Assembly (NCBI RefSeq): GCF_902506195.1
Contig: NZ_LR732817.1
Coordinates: 2,426,245 to 2,490,244, forward strand
Direction of reading: 5' to 3'
From: Citricoccus sp. K5
GTDB taxonomy: Bacteria > Actinomycetota > Actinomycetes > Actinomycetales > Micrococcaceae
DNA length: 64,000 nucleotides
In this document: one piece after another, positions 41,997 to 50,254 of the stretch
Numbering within the stretch: position 1 is the first letter of the stretch
How the letters are laid out: every line of letters begins with the position of its first letter
Program-made: the position numbers and the translations under genes
The notes under the pieces: generated by a model
The model's input: only the letters and a program-made list of their open reading frames with translations
What the model was told of the DNA's origin: nothing
Databases searched by the model: none

Positions 41997-44336
41997 ATGA
42001 CTTCCGCGAGCTCCCAGCAGACCAGCACGGATACCACGACGCCGGCCGGCGGCTCCCAGCCCCCGGTGGCCGAGGCGCGGCCCGTGGTCCGCACGCACCA
42101 CGGTCACACGTTCACCGACGACTTCGACTGGCTGCGGGACAAGGAGTCCGACGAGGTCATCGCGCACCTCAACGCCGAGAACGCGTACACGGCGTCCGTG
42201 ACGTCGGACCAGGAGCCGTTGCGCGCGGCGATCTTCGGGGAGATCAAGGCCCACACCGTGGAGACCGACCTGTCCGTGCCCTCCCGCAAGGACGGCTGGT
42301 GGTACTTCGTGCGCACCGAGGAGGGTCAGCAGTACGCCACCCACTGCCGCGTCCGGGCCACCGACACCGGTGACCGACTGGCCGACTGGACCCCGCCGGT
42401 GATCGAGCCCGGCGTGCCCGTGGCCGGCGAACAGGTCATCCTGGACGGCAACGCCGAGGCCGAGGGCCAGCCCTTCTTCTCCCTGGGCGGGATCGCCGTC
42501 TCGCGGGACGGCAACCTGATGGCCTACGCCGTGGACCACGCCGGGGACGAGCGCTTCACCCTGCACATCCGGGACCTGCGCACCGGTACGGACCTGGAGG
42601 ACGAGATCCCCAACGTGTCCTACGGGCTGGTGTTCGACGCCACCGGCACCCGGGTGTTCTACACCGTCCCGGACGACTCCTGGCGCCCCTACCGGATCCT
42701 CGCCCACACCCTCGGCACCGGCGTGGAGCAGGACCAGCTGCTGTTCCAGGAGGACGATCCCGGCATGTGGTCCGGCTTCGGGCTCTCCGCGGACCGCACC
42801 GAGTTGCTGGTCTCCGTGGGCAACTCGGAGATCGCCGAGACGCTCGCCCTGGACCTGCCCAACTCCCCCGACGAGCCGCTGGGCGAGTTGCGGATGCTGG
42901 TCTCCCGGGACCTCGGCCTGCTGCACGACGTGGATCCGGTCACCCTGGACACGGCCGGCATTCAGGGCGGCCAGGACGGCCAGGACGGCCAGGACGGCCA
43001 GGACAGCACCGGCCGGTACTACGTGATTGTGCACAACAAGGACTTCTCCAGCGAGGACGAGGAGCACGGTCCCACGCCGGCCCCGAACAACATGGTGTCC
43101 CTGGCCGCCCGGGACACGGTGACGGATCCGCGGTTCTGGCGCACCGTCGTCGGGCATTCAGACACCACGAAGGTGGACGGTGCCGCCGTCACCGCCACGC
43201 ACCTGGCCCTCGCCGTGCGGCGCGAGACGACCCCGCGCACCCTGGTGATGCCGCTGGCGGGACTGGGCACCGAGGGGCAGGCGGCGCCGGTGGAGCCGGA
43301 CTTCGGCGAGGAGCTGTACTCCTGCGAACTGGGAGGGGCTCCCTTCGACTCGCCGTTCCTGCGGCTCGGTTACTCCTCCTGGGTCACTCCCACGCAGGTC
43401 CTGGACTATGAGGTGGACGGCGGCCAGCTCCACCTGCGCCGGCAGGTCGAGGTCCCCGGCTATGACCCGGAGCAGTACCTCGTGGAGCGCTGGTGGGCCC
43501 CGGCCGAGAGCGCCGCCGGGGACGCCCGCAAGGCCGCCATCCCGCTGACCGTGATCCGCCGCCGGGATACCGAGTGGGACGGTTCGAACCCGTGTGTGGT
43601 CTACGGCTACGGCAGCTACGAGATGTCCATGGACCCGGGCTTCACCGCGGCACGGCTGTCCCTGCTGGACCGGGGCGTCGTCTACGTGGTGGCGCACGTG
43701 CGCGGTGGCGGCGAGCTGGGCCGTGGCTGGTACGACCACGGCAAGAAGCTGCACAAGAAGAACTCGTTCACCGACTTCGTGGACGCCACCCGCTTCGTGG
43801 CGCAGTCCGGCTGGGTGGACCCGGACCGGATCGCGGCGATGGGCGGCTCCGCCGGCGGCCTGCTGATGGGCGGCGTGCTGAACCTGGCCCCCGAGCTGTA
43901 CCGGGCCTGCGTGGCCCAGGTGCCGTTCGTGGACGCGCTGACCTCCATCCTGGACCCGGACCTGCCGCTGTCCGCCCTGGAGTGGGAGGAGTGGGGCAAC
44001 CCGATCACCGATCCCGAGGTCTATCGATACATGCAGGAGTACACCCCGTACGAGAACGTGCGTGCCGTGGACTACCCGGCGATCGCCGCGGTGACATCCC
44101 TGAATGACACCCGCGTGCTGTATGTGGAGCCGGCCAAGTGGGTCCAGCAGCTGCGCCGCACCACCACCTCGGACCAGGCCACGCCGCTGACTGAGGGCGG
44201 CGCCCCGATCGTGCTCAAGACCGAGATGGACGGCGGCCACGGCGGCGCCTCCGGCCGGTACCGGGCCTGGGAGGACCGCGCCTGGGACTACGCGTTCCTG
44301 CTGACGGCTCTGGGCGCCACCGAGCTCCGCGCCTGA
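41997..44336 (+). CDS. S9 family serine peptidase, oligopeptidase B-like
   Basis: 779 aa. An N-terminal beta-propeller (about residues 80-470) is followed by an alpha/beta hydrolase domain with Ser in G-G-S-A-G-G (about 618), Asp in S-L-N-D-T-R-V (about 704) and His in G-G-H-G-G-A-S-G-R (about 748), in the correct order. Signatures V-V-A-H-V-R-G-G-G-E-L-G and K-N-S-F-T-D-F identify the oligopeptidase B/prolyl oligopeptidase group. It has no signal peptide and cleaves short peptides in the cytoplasm. A 9-bp tandem repeat encodes (G-Q-D)n within the propeller. Start uncertain between 41988 and 41997. Confidence 0.93.
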   Translation: MTSASSQQTSTDTTTPAGGSQPPVAEARPVVRTHHGHTFTDDFDWLRDKESDEVIAHLNAENAYTASVTSDQEPLRAAIFGEIKAHTVETDLSVPSRKDGWWYFVRTEEGQQYATHCRVRATDTGDRLADWTPPVIEPGVPVAGEQVILDGNAEAEGQPFFSLGGIAVSRDGNLMAYAVDHAGDERFTLHIRDLRTGTDLEDEIPNVSYGLVFDATGTRVFYTVPDDSWRPYRILAHTLGTGVEQDQLLFQEDDPGMWSGFGLSADRTELLVSVGNSEIAETLALDLPNSPDEPLGELRMLVSRDLGLLHDVDPVTLDTAGIQGGQDGQDGQDGQDSTGRYYVIVHNKDFSSEDEEHGPTPAPNNMVSLAARDTVTDPRFWRTVVGHSDTTKVDGAAVTATHLALAVRRETTPRTLVMPLAGLGTEGQAAPVEPDFGEELYSCELGGAPFDSPFLRLGYSSWVTPTQVLDYEVDGGQLHLRRQVEVPGYDPEQYLVERWWAPAESAAGDARKAAIPLTVIRRRDTEWDGSNPCVVYGYGSYEMSMDPGFTAARLSLLDRGVVYVVAHVRGGGELGRGWYDHGKKLHKKNSFTDFVDATRFVAQSGWVDPDRIAAMGGSAGGLLMGGVLNLAPELYRACVAQVPFVDALTSILDPDLPLSALEWEEWGNPITDPEVYRYMQEYTPYENVRAVDYPAIAAVTSLNDTRVLYVEPAKWVQQLRRTTTSDQATPLTEGGAPIVLKTEMDGGHGGASGRYRAWEDRAWDYAFLLTALGATELRA
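42969..43004 (+). repeat. Four in-frame 9-bp tandem repeats (GGCCAGGAC) in the S9 peptidase gene
   Basis: Four identical copies encode Gly-Gln-Asp units in a loop of the propeller domain. Being a multiple of 3, copy number can change without frameshift. Confidence 0.9.
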
Positions 44337-44361
44337 TCAGCGCAGCTGGTGCCTGATCAGC
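44331..44361. repeat. Direct repeat GCCTGATCAGC between convergent genes
   Basis: Two identical 11-mers (44331-44341 and 44351-44361), each with the palindrome CTGATCAG. The first spans the S9 peptidase stop; the second ends at the FtsX-gene stop. Confidence 0.6.
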
Positions 44362-47300
44362 TCAGTCGCGGTCCCGCTGGCGGATCGGGAGTGTACCGGG
44401 CACCACGAGCCACGTCAGGGCCGCGGCCAGCACCGGCACGCCGATCACCAGGACCGCCAGTTGCAGCCACGGGATCCATTCGACGGAGTAGAACTGCACG
44501 GCTCCGATCCCGATGACGGCCACCGCCCCCACGGGCACGCCTAGCAGGGTACCCAACAGGGCGCCGGTGAAGGTCTGGGCGGCCGCCATCGACTTCCGGG
44601 TGCGGGGATTGGCACCGACGGAGGACAGAACGGTCTGGTCACGCCGCGCGTCAGCGAGTGCGAGACCTGTGGTCATGCCGGCCACCGAGAACACCAACAG
44701 CGCGGTGGCCCCGGCGATGCCCCACAGTAGCGGTTGCATCCCACTGCCGCCCTCGAACATCGAGGACAGCCAGAGGTCTTCCGAGCCCAAGACGTCGCTG
44801 GCCAGGGCGTTCTGCTCCTCCGTGACCGGTTCGGCGAACCGTGCCAGTACGCCGTCCAGCACCATGGACTGGTCCATACCGGCCAAGGCGGTGACCGGGA
44901 TGATGGCGATCGGCTGGTCTCCTTCGAGTTCGGGGACCACTACGGCGTCCAGGCTCACCGAGTGCTCGGGCTTCCACAGGACACTGCTGCCCTGGACGGC
45001 ACTGAACCCTGTGATGCCGGCCGTCGGATCGCCGCTGGCCTCCATCTCCTCGATCCAGATTCGGTCCTCCTCACCGAGTTCCACGCCCGGAACCGCGTCC
45101 ACATCCAGGGTGAACTCGCCCAGGGTGACCCGACCGTCGGCGTCCACATACTCCGGATCGGAGACCACCGCCTGCCCGGACCGCACCGCTGCCAGCAGGT
45201 CCTCATCCCCGCCGAACATCGGCAAGGGGACCGTCTCGGGGCGTAGCGGATCGACCACCATGATGTTCGTCAGCGGGTCGGGGTCTAGGGGGCTGCCCAT
45301 CGTCCCCGCCTCGATCCCACAGGTCACGCCGTCCGCGCGGGACATCGCCTGCCCGGCTTCATCCACCGCCAGGCGCCGGTCGTCCACGGTCGGCCCGTCC
45401 GGGATCGGGATGTGGCAGGTGGAGCCCTCCGGATACAGCGGCAGGAGTTCGAAGCAGTCGGCCGAGTAGTCCACCGCGCAGGAGGACTGCGGCCGGTGGA
45501 CCTGCCACTGCTCCACCATCCGGGGCGCCCCCGGCACGGCGGAGAGACCTTGCAGTTCCTTCACCACGCCTCTCGCGCCTCCGGTGTACAGGCCGAGGTC
45601 ATCGGCCGTGGGTGCCTCACCGCCCTCGGCATAGCTGGCCTCCTGGTCCAGGGCGCGCTGGATCTCCGCCCGATCCTGGACCCAGACATAGCCGGTGTCC
45701 GCCGTCGGTGCGCCCTGCCGACCGCCGTCAATCCCGTGGGCCGTCATGGCGACGGAACACAGCACCGCGGCCCCGACGGCGGTGGCGGCCACCACGGCAG
45801 CCGCCACCGGCACGGTGCGGGTCCTGTTCCGGTGGGCGTCGCGGGCCGCCATCCGCAAGGACACGGGCAGCCGGCCACCCAGCCGTGCCAGTCCCGTGAC
45901 GGTCGAGGGCAGCAGCATCAGCATCCCGAGCAGCAGGAGCATGGCCGAGCCGACGAACAACAGGGCCAGTGCGCCCATAACGCGGTTGAGATCCCCGATG
46001 GTGGGCACCGCCATCCCGACTGCCATGGCCCCGGCCGCGATCAGCACACCGGCGCCCACCAGGACCAGTCCGGCCACGAACAGACGGCGGCTGGCCGGCT
46101 TGCGCTCTCCGGACGCCCCCTTGATGGCAGCCCAGGCGTCCTGCCGCGCGGCGGCCCGGGCCGGGATCCAGGCGGCGACGACGGCGCAGGCCAGCCCCAG
46201 CACCACGGCCAGTGACACGACCCACCAGGGCACATGGGGTCCGTAGACCAACACGTGCCGGGCGTCAGCGGCCCACAGAAGCCCCAGGGCGAGGCCCACG
46301 CCAAGCAGAGCCGCGCCGAATGCACCGACCAGTCCGCACCAGAGTCCGGAGAACACCATGGTCTGGCGCAGCGTGGCAGGCTCCGCTCCGGTCACGGAGA
46401 GCAGGGCGGTGGCCCGCCGCTGCTGGCGCGCACCGACGGCGAAGGCCGCCCCGGCCAACAGACCGGTCTCGGCCAGGGCCAGGACACCGATGAACACCAG
46501 GGGAAGGTAGATCATCCACCTCTGGGCCGAAGACCACAGGCTGTCGAAAATTGCGCCGATCTCGCCGGGGTTCTCCATCACAGGGGCGAAGAGGACGCTG
46601 AAGCCCGCCTCGTTGAAGGCGCGGTAGGAGGCATAGTCGTCCGGGACGTCACCCGTGAGGTAGGCGGTGACCTCACCGGGAACCTCGAAGGCCGCCGCTG
46701 CCTCGGACCCGGCCGGAACATAGAGCACGGGGTGCCCGTCTCGCAGCGGCAGGACCAGGTCCATGGCCGTGGCCCATTGTTGGGAGCGGTCCAGCTGGGT
46801 GCCGCTGATGGCCAGGCTGATCGGGTCAGAGGAGCCGGCCGTGCCACCACCGGGTAGCTCCAGCTCGACTCGATCCGTGGGTGCCGCCGCCAGGCCTCGG
46901 ACTTCAGCCCTCTCGTTGGCCGCGTCCAGCTCCGTCAGCAGGCCCGGACTGGCCATGACCTGCCCATCTCCGGCCAGGCCACCGTCCAGCAGCTGGAACC
47001 GCCGGTCCTCACCCTGCAGGTCGGGACGGCTGAAGTCGGCGATGACGATCTCCACGTCCACGCTCGAGCCGGGCATCTCAAGGGAGCCCCTGGCGGTCGT
47101 CACGAAGGTCGCGTCCGCGCCGGCCGGGAGCGCCTCCTGAAGGGAACAGCCGGCGGCCGGGTCAGTGCCGGCAGGGCAGACCGGCCAGTCCTGGGCCGCT
47201 TCATCCAGGGCTTCCAGGTCGATCGTTGCCCCGTAGGTCCCATCAGCGGCGTCCTGGGCGTTGATAGCGCCGTGCGGGTCGGTGGGCGACTGCAGATCCC

Positions 47301-47637
47301 GGTCCCCGAACTCCCCGGGCGCCAGGTAACCGTCGAATCCCCACAACCATTGCCGGTGTTCCTCGGCCTGCGACGGTAGGGAGGTGGAGGCCGTGATCAC
47401 GGAGCCGAAGGCCACCCCGAACACGGGCAGGCCGATCAGCAGCAGGATCAACAGGGTCCGCCAGGGGTGGCGGCGCAGGTCCCGTGCGGCCATGCGGGCC
47501 GCGGAGCGCCGGGAGCCGCTGGCAGCACCCGGCTGGGGGCCGACGTCGGCAAGGGGCCTTTCGTCCTCAGGTCCGGCCGGTTCGTCGGGTCCAGAGGGTC
47601 CAGCAGGGCCTGGCACCTGGATCACGTCCGCGCTCAC
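44362..47637 (-). CDS. FtsX/MacB-type ABC transporter permease, duplicated
   Basis: 1091 aa. One membrane helix follows an Arg-rich N-terminus (L-L-I-L-L-L-I-G-L-P-V-F-G-V-A-F), then a large extracellular domain (about 90-365) with a C-P-A-G-T-D-P-A-A-G-C pair. A cluster of helices (about 370-625) includes the first FtsX domain. A second extracellular domain (about 630-955, with several Cys) and a second FtsX domain of three or four helices (about 965-1085) follow. The layout is that of permeases for lipoprotein, antimicrobial-peptide or lipid extrusion. The GTG start overlaps the ATPase stop (GTGA). The partner ATPase and PadR regulator are upstream. Confidence 0.88.
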   Translation of the reverse strand: MSADVIQVPGPAGPSGPDEPAGPEDERPLADVGPQPGAASGSRRSAARMAARDLRRHPWRTLLILLLIGLPVFGVAFGSVITASTSLPSQAEEHRQWLWGFDGYLAPGEFGDRDLQSPTDPHGAINAQDAADGTYGATIDLEALDEAAQDWPVCPAGTDPAAGCSLQEALPAGADATFVTTARGSLEMPGSSVDVEIVIADFSRPDLQGEDRRFQLLDGGLAGDGQVMASPGLLTELDAANERAEVRGLAAAPTDRVELELPGGGTAGSSDPISLAISGTQLDRSQQWATAMDLVLPLRDGHPVLYVPAGSEAAAAFEVPGEVTAYLTGDVPDDYASYRAFNEAGFSVLFAPVMENPGEIGAIFDSLWSSAQRWMIYLPLVFIGVLALAETGLLAGAAFAVGARQQRRATALLSVTGAEPATLRQTMVFSGLWCGLVGAFGAALLGVGLALGLLWAADARHVLVYGPHVPWWVVSLAVVLGLACAVVAAWIPARAAARQDAWAAIKGASGERKPASRRLFVAGLVLVGAGVLIAAGAMAVGMAVPTIGDLNRVMGALALLFVGSAMLLLLGMLMLLPSTVTGLARLGGRLPVSLRMAARDAHRNRTRTVPVAAAVVAATAVGAAVLCSVAMTAHGIDGGRQGAPTADTGYVWVQDRAEIQRALDQEASYAEGGEAPTADDLGLYTGGARGVVKELQGLSAVPGAPRMVEQWQVHRPQSSCAVDYSADCFELLPLYPEGSTCHIPIPDGPTVDDRRLAVDEAGQAMSRADGVTCGIEAGTMGSPLDPDPLTNIMVVDPLRPETVPLPMFGGDEDLLAAVRSGQAVVSDPEYVDADGRVTLGEFTLDVDAVPGVELGEEDRIWIEEMEASGDPTAGITGFSAVQGSSVLWKPEHSVSLDAVVVPELEGDQPIAIIPVTALAGMDQSMVLDGVLARFAEPVTEEQNALASDVLGSEDLWLSSMFEGGSGMQPLLWGIAGATALLVFSVAGMTTGLALADARRDQTVLSSVGANPRTRKSMAAAQTFTGALLGTLLGVPVGAVAVIGIGAVQFYSVEWIPWLQLAVLVIGVPVLAAALTWLVVPGTLPIRQRDRD

Positions 47638-48434
47638 CGGACGGGGTCCGCGAGCAGGGAGTGGGGATCGTTCTGGGCGATGGCCTGGTCCACCACGCGG
47701 CCGTCCCGCAGGAAGACCACGCGGTCGGCCCAGCCGGCATGGCGGGCCTCATGGGTCACGAGCACGACGCCGGCGCCGGCATCCGCGCGGCGGCGGAGCA
47801 CCGCCATGATTTCCTCGCCGGTCACGGAGTCCAGGGCACCGGTGGGTTCGTCGGCGAGGATGAGCGCCTTGTCCCCCACGATGGCCCGGGCAATGGCCAC
47901 GCGTTGCTGCTGGCCGCCGGAGAGCTCATCGATGAACCGGCCGGCCAGATCCTCGATGCCGACTTGGCGCAGGGCGTCCATGGCCTGGCGCTGCGCCTTG
48001 GCCGGCTTCACGCCGTCCAGTTCGAGCGGCAGGGACACGTTCTCGGTGGCATTGAGGGTCGGGATGAGGTTGTAGTCCTGGAAGACATAGCCCACGGTAC
48101 GGCGCCGCAGTCGCGCCCGCTCCGCCTTCGAGAGGGCGCTCAACGGGGTGCCGCGGACATAGATCTCCCCGTGGCTGGTGGAATCCAGTCCACCAGCGAG
48201 GGCCAGCAGGGAGGACTTGCCCGAGCCCGAGGGGCCCATGACGGCCACGAACTCTCCGGCGTTGACTTTGAGGTCGACCTCTCGGAGGGCCGCCACCACG
48301 GTGGTGCCGTCACCGTAGACCTTGGAGACCTGGTGGAGTTCCAGGATCTGGCGGGGTGGCATGCCCTGAGTGGCCGGGCGGACCGTCGGTTCCAGGGGGC
48401 CCTGGGGGATGCTGTGCCGTGCCACGCCGGTCAC
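47634..48434 (-). CDS. ABC transporter ATPase, MacB/LolD type
   Basis: 266 aa. Walker A G-P-S-G-S-G-K-S-S, Q-loop F-Q-D-Y-N-L-I-P-T-L-N-A, signature L-S-G-G-Q-Q-Q-R, Walker B L-I-L-A-D-E-P-T-G-A-L-D and H-loop V-T-H-E all intact. These features identify the LolD/MacB class that partners FtsX-type permeases. The GTG at 48434 overlaps the padR TGA; this start adds about 28 residues before L-E-L-H-Q-V-S-K-V-Y. An ATG near 48363 is an alternative. Confidence 0.92.
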   Translation of the reverse strand: MTGVARHSIPQGPLEPTVRPATQGMPPRQILELHQVSKVYGDGTTVVAALREVDLKVNAGEFVAVMGPSGSGKSSLLALAGGLDSTSHGEIYVRGTPLSALSKAERARLRRRTVGYVFQDYNLIPTLNATENVSLPLELDGVKPAKAQRQAMDALRQVGIEDLAGRFIDELSGGQQQRVAIARAIVGDKALILADEPTGALDSVTGEEIMAVLRRRADAGAGVVLVTHEARHAGWADRVVFLRDGRVVDQAIAQNDPHSLLADPVR

Positions 48435-49114
48435 CGGTCTTTCTGCTGGTCGGAGGAATGAGTCCGGGACGGCTGGGACGAGGCGGGGTGCCGTGAGGCG
48501 CCGGACGGCGTCGGGACGGTGATCCGGGAAGACGTCGGGACTGACGCTGGGGCTGGCGGTGCGGCCGGCACCGCCGGCAGGTGGCCGGACCGGGCGGCGC
48601 GCAGCACGGCGGCCTCGCAGTGGTCGAGCCAGCGGATCTCGGCCTCCGCGGTGAAGATGAGGGATTCCAGCACGAGCAGGCCGGCCAGGCCCGCCGGGCG
48701 GGGTTCCCCACCCGTGGTTCGCTTGGCCCGGGTGAAGTCCTGCAGCGCTCGCAGCGTGGCCGAGCGCTGGGCCTGGATGACGCGTTCCACGTCCACGCCG
48801 GGGGTGGTCACGGCGATCGCGAGCTTGATGGCCAGCTCGTTGCGCGGGGGGTTCGAGGGGCGGGAGGGCTGGGCGAACCAGTCCTCGGCCTCCGCACGGC
48901 CGGCCTCGGTGATGGCGTAGAAGCGGTGGCCCGCGCCGTCGTCGCCCTGGTCCTCCACGAGGCCGTCCCGCTCCAGGCGGTCCAGCGTGGTGTAGACCTG
49001 ACCGATGTTCAGTGGCCAGGTGCTGCCCGTGCGCTCCTCGAACTCGGCGCGGAGGTGGTAGCCGTAGCGCGGGCCCTGGGTGAGCAGGGCCAGCAGGCTG
49101 TGTTTGACGGACAT
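48431..49114 (-). CDS. PadR family transcriptional regulator
   Basis: 227 aa. An N-terminal winged helix (residues about 5-80) contains L-A-L-L-T-Q-G-P-R-Y-G-Y-H-L-R-A-E-F and N-I-G-Q-V-Y-T-T-L-D-R-L-E-R-D-G-L-V, a perfect PadR core. A helical C-terminal effector/dimer domain (PadR_C, vir_act_alpha_C; about 95-185) follows. The last 40 residues are Pro/Ala/Ser-rich. As first gene of the operon it probably represses itself and the ABC transporter until an inducer binds. A 16-bp palindrome lies 72 bp upstream. Confidence 0.92.
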   Translation of the reverse strand: MSVKHSLLALLTQGPRYGYHLRAEFEERTGSTWPLNIGQVYTTLDRLERDGLVEDQGDDGAGHRFYAITEAGRAEAEDWFAQPSRPSNPPRNELAIKLAIAVTTPGVDVERVIQAQRSATLRALQDFTRAKRTTGGEPRPAGLAGLLVLESLIFTAEAEIRWLDHCEAAVLRAARSGHLPAVPAAPPAPASVPTSSRITVPTPSGASRHPASSQPSRTHSSDQQKDR

Positions 49115-49185
49115 GGATTCTCCTCGGCGGGCGAGCGGAACGAGCGGGACGAAGGGGTCGCGCGCCGGGGCCGCCGAACGTCATG

Positions 49186-49226
49186 GCCTACCCGGTATGC
49201 ACACTCAGTATGCATACCGGGTAGGC
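49186..49226. promoter_or_regulatory. 16-bp perfect inverted repeat, candidate PadR operator
   Basis: Arms 49186-49201 and 49211-49226 are exact complements around a 9-nt centre. It also contains GTATGCA twice as direct repeats 13 bp apart. It sits between padR and the divergently located phosphatase gene end. AT content is higher than the surroundings, as in an operator/promoter. Confidence 0.75.
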
Positions 49227-49263
49227 GCCGGGCAAACCGTGGCGACGATCCTCGCCACCGGAA

Positions 49264-49998
49264 TCAGCCGCGGAGCTTGGCCCGCACCGCTTCCACGTCG
49301 GCGGGCGTCATGCCATGAGCGGTGAGGAGATCGGCCACGGCCTCGGCATCCGGCAGCGAGGCGGCGAACTCCTCCAGGGCCTCGATCCGGCCGGAGAGGA
49401 ACGCGTCCAACTCCGCACCGTCCAGATGCCGCTCATGGGGATGGGGCACGGGGCTGATGCGGTGCCATTCGTTGATGCCGCGAGCGCCGGCGTCGTACTG
49501 GGAGGCGACCAGGTCCCGGCGCCCGGCGAGCAACAGCAGCAGGGTGACCACCAGGCCGGTCCGGTCCCGTCCGGCCGAGCAGTGCAGCACCACCGAGCCG
49601 GGGGCGGCGGCGATGGCCGTGAACACGGCGGCCACGCGGTCCGGGAAGTACTGGAGCGTGGCCGGGTAGTACCGCGGGTGGTTGGGATACGGGGCGCCGT
49701 CGGCCAGCGCAGGGGCCAGATAGTCCTCATAACCGTCATGCGTGGGATCCTCCACGGGGCGGTGCAGGATCTCGATGCCGGCGTGGGCCTGATCGGACAC
49801 CTCGGGGTCGGTGGGGCGGCGCCGGCGCTCGGGGGTGCCGCGGAGGTCGATCACCGTACTCACGCCGTCCCGGCGCAGCTGCTGCCAACCGTGATCCGTC
49901 AGCCATTCCTGCCGTCCCATCCGGTAGACGCCACCCAGGACGCGGCGGGCGTTGACCGCCCCCTCCCAGGTCACGGGGGCCGTGAAATCCTCGCTCAT
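49264..49998 (-). CDS. Tyrosine/serine protein phosphatase (PtpB/Siw14-like)
   Basis: 244 aa. The active-site loop is V-V-L-H-C-S-A-G-R-D-R-T-G (C-x5-R), characteristic of PtpB-type phosphatases of protein tyrosine/serine and of phosphoinositides. The N-terminal N-A-R-R-V-L-G-G-V-Y-R and V-I-D-L-R-G-T-P-E-R are also typical. The C-terminal helical lid ends in a UBA-like segment (L-T-A-H-G-M-T-P-A-D-V). No signal peptide. The ATG at 49998 was preferred to 50052 because conserved sequence begins there. Single gene. Confidence 0.9.
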   Translation of the reverse strand: MSEDFTAPVTWEGAVNARRVLGGVYRMGRQEWLTDHGWQQLRRDGVSTVIDLRGTPERRRRPTDPEVSDQAHAGIEILHRPVEDPTHDGYEDYLAPALADGAPYPNHPRYYPATLQYFPDRVAAVFTAIAAAPGSVVLHCSAGRDRTGLVVTLLLLLAGRRDLVASQYDAGARGINEWHRISPVPHPHERHLDGAELDAFLSGRIEALEEFAASLPDAEAVADLLTAHGMTPADVEAVRAKLRG

Positions 49999-50254
49999 GC
50001 ATCCCACTGTGCCATTTCCGCCATCCTCGGTGCCGGCCGTGATGCACCTCACGCGGATTTGACCTGGCCCCCACCGCCTCGGCTACGGTCGATTGTCTGC
50101 AATCCCAGGTGGGTCCCGAGTCAGCATTCCGGGGCCGTCCTCACCGGACTCGACTCCGGCGCCCCTGGTCCACCCTCCCCGGGAGGACCGGGCCTCACGC
50201 CCGATCGGCCCTGGAACACCCCTGGCGGGGTGAACCGCACCAGGAAGATCACCT
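49999..50254. other. Divergent intergenic region, 256 bp
   Basis: Holds the promoters of the phosphatase (-) and the MHS symporter (+). I see a good Shine-Dalgarno (AGGAAG) before the GTG at 50255 but no convincing promoter pair or RNA structure. Confidence 0.4.

Noticed and set aside
42969-43004. Tandem repeats as a CRISPR-like array
   Set aside because: 9-bp units without spacers, in frame inside a peptidase gene.
44513-45469. 318-codon open frame antisense to the FtsX permease
   Set aside because: Ser/Thr/Pro-rich shadow sequence without motifs; the permease frame is continuous with matching codon bias.
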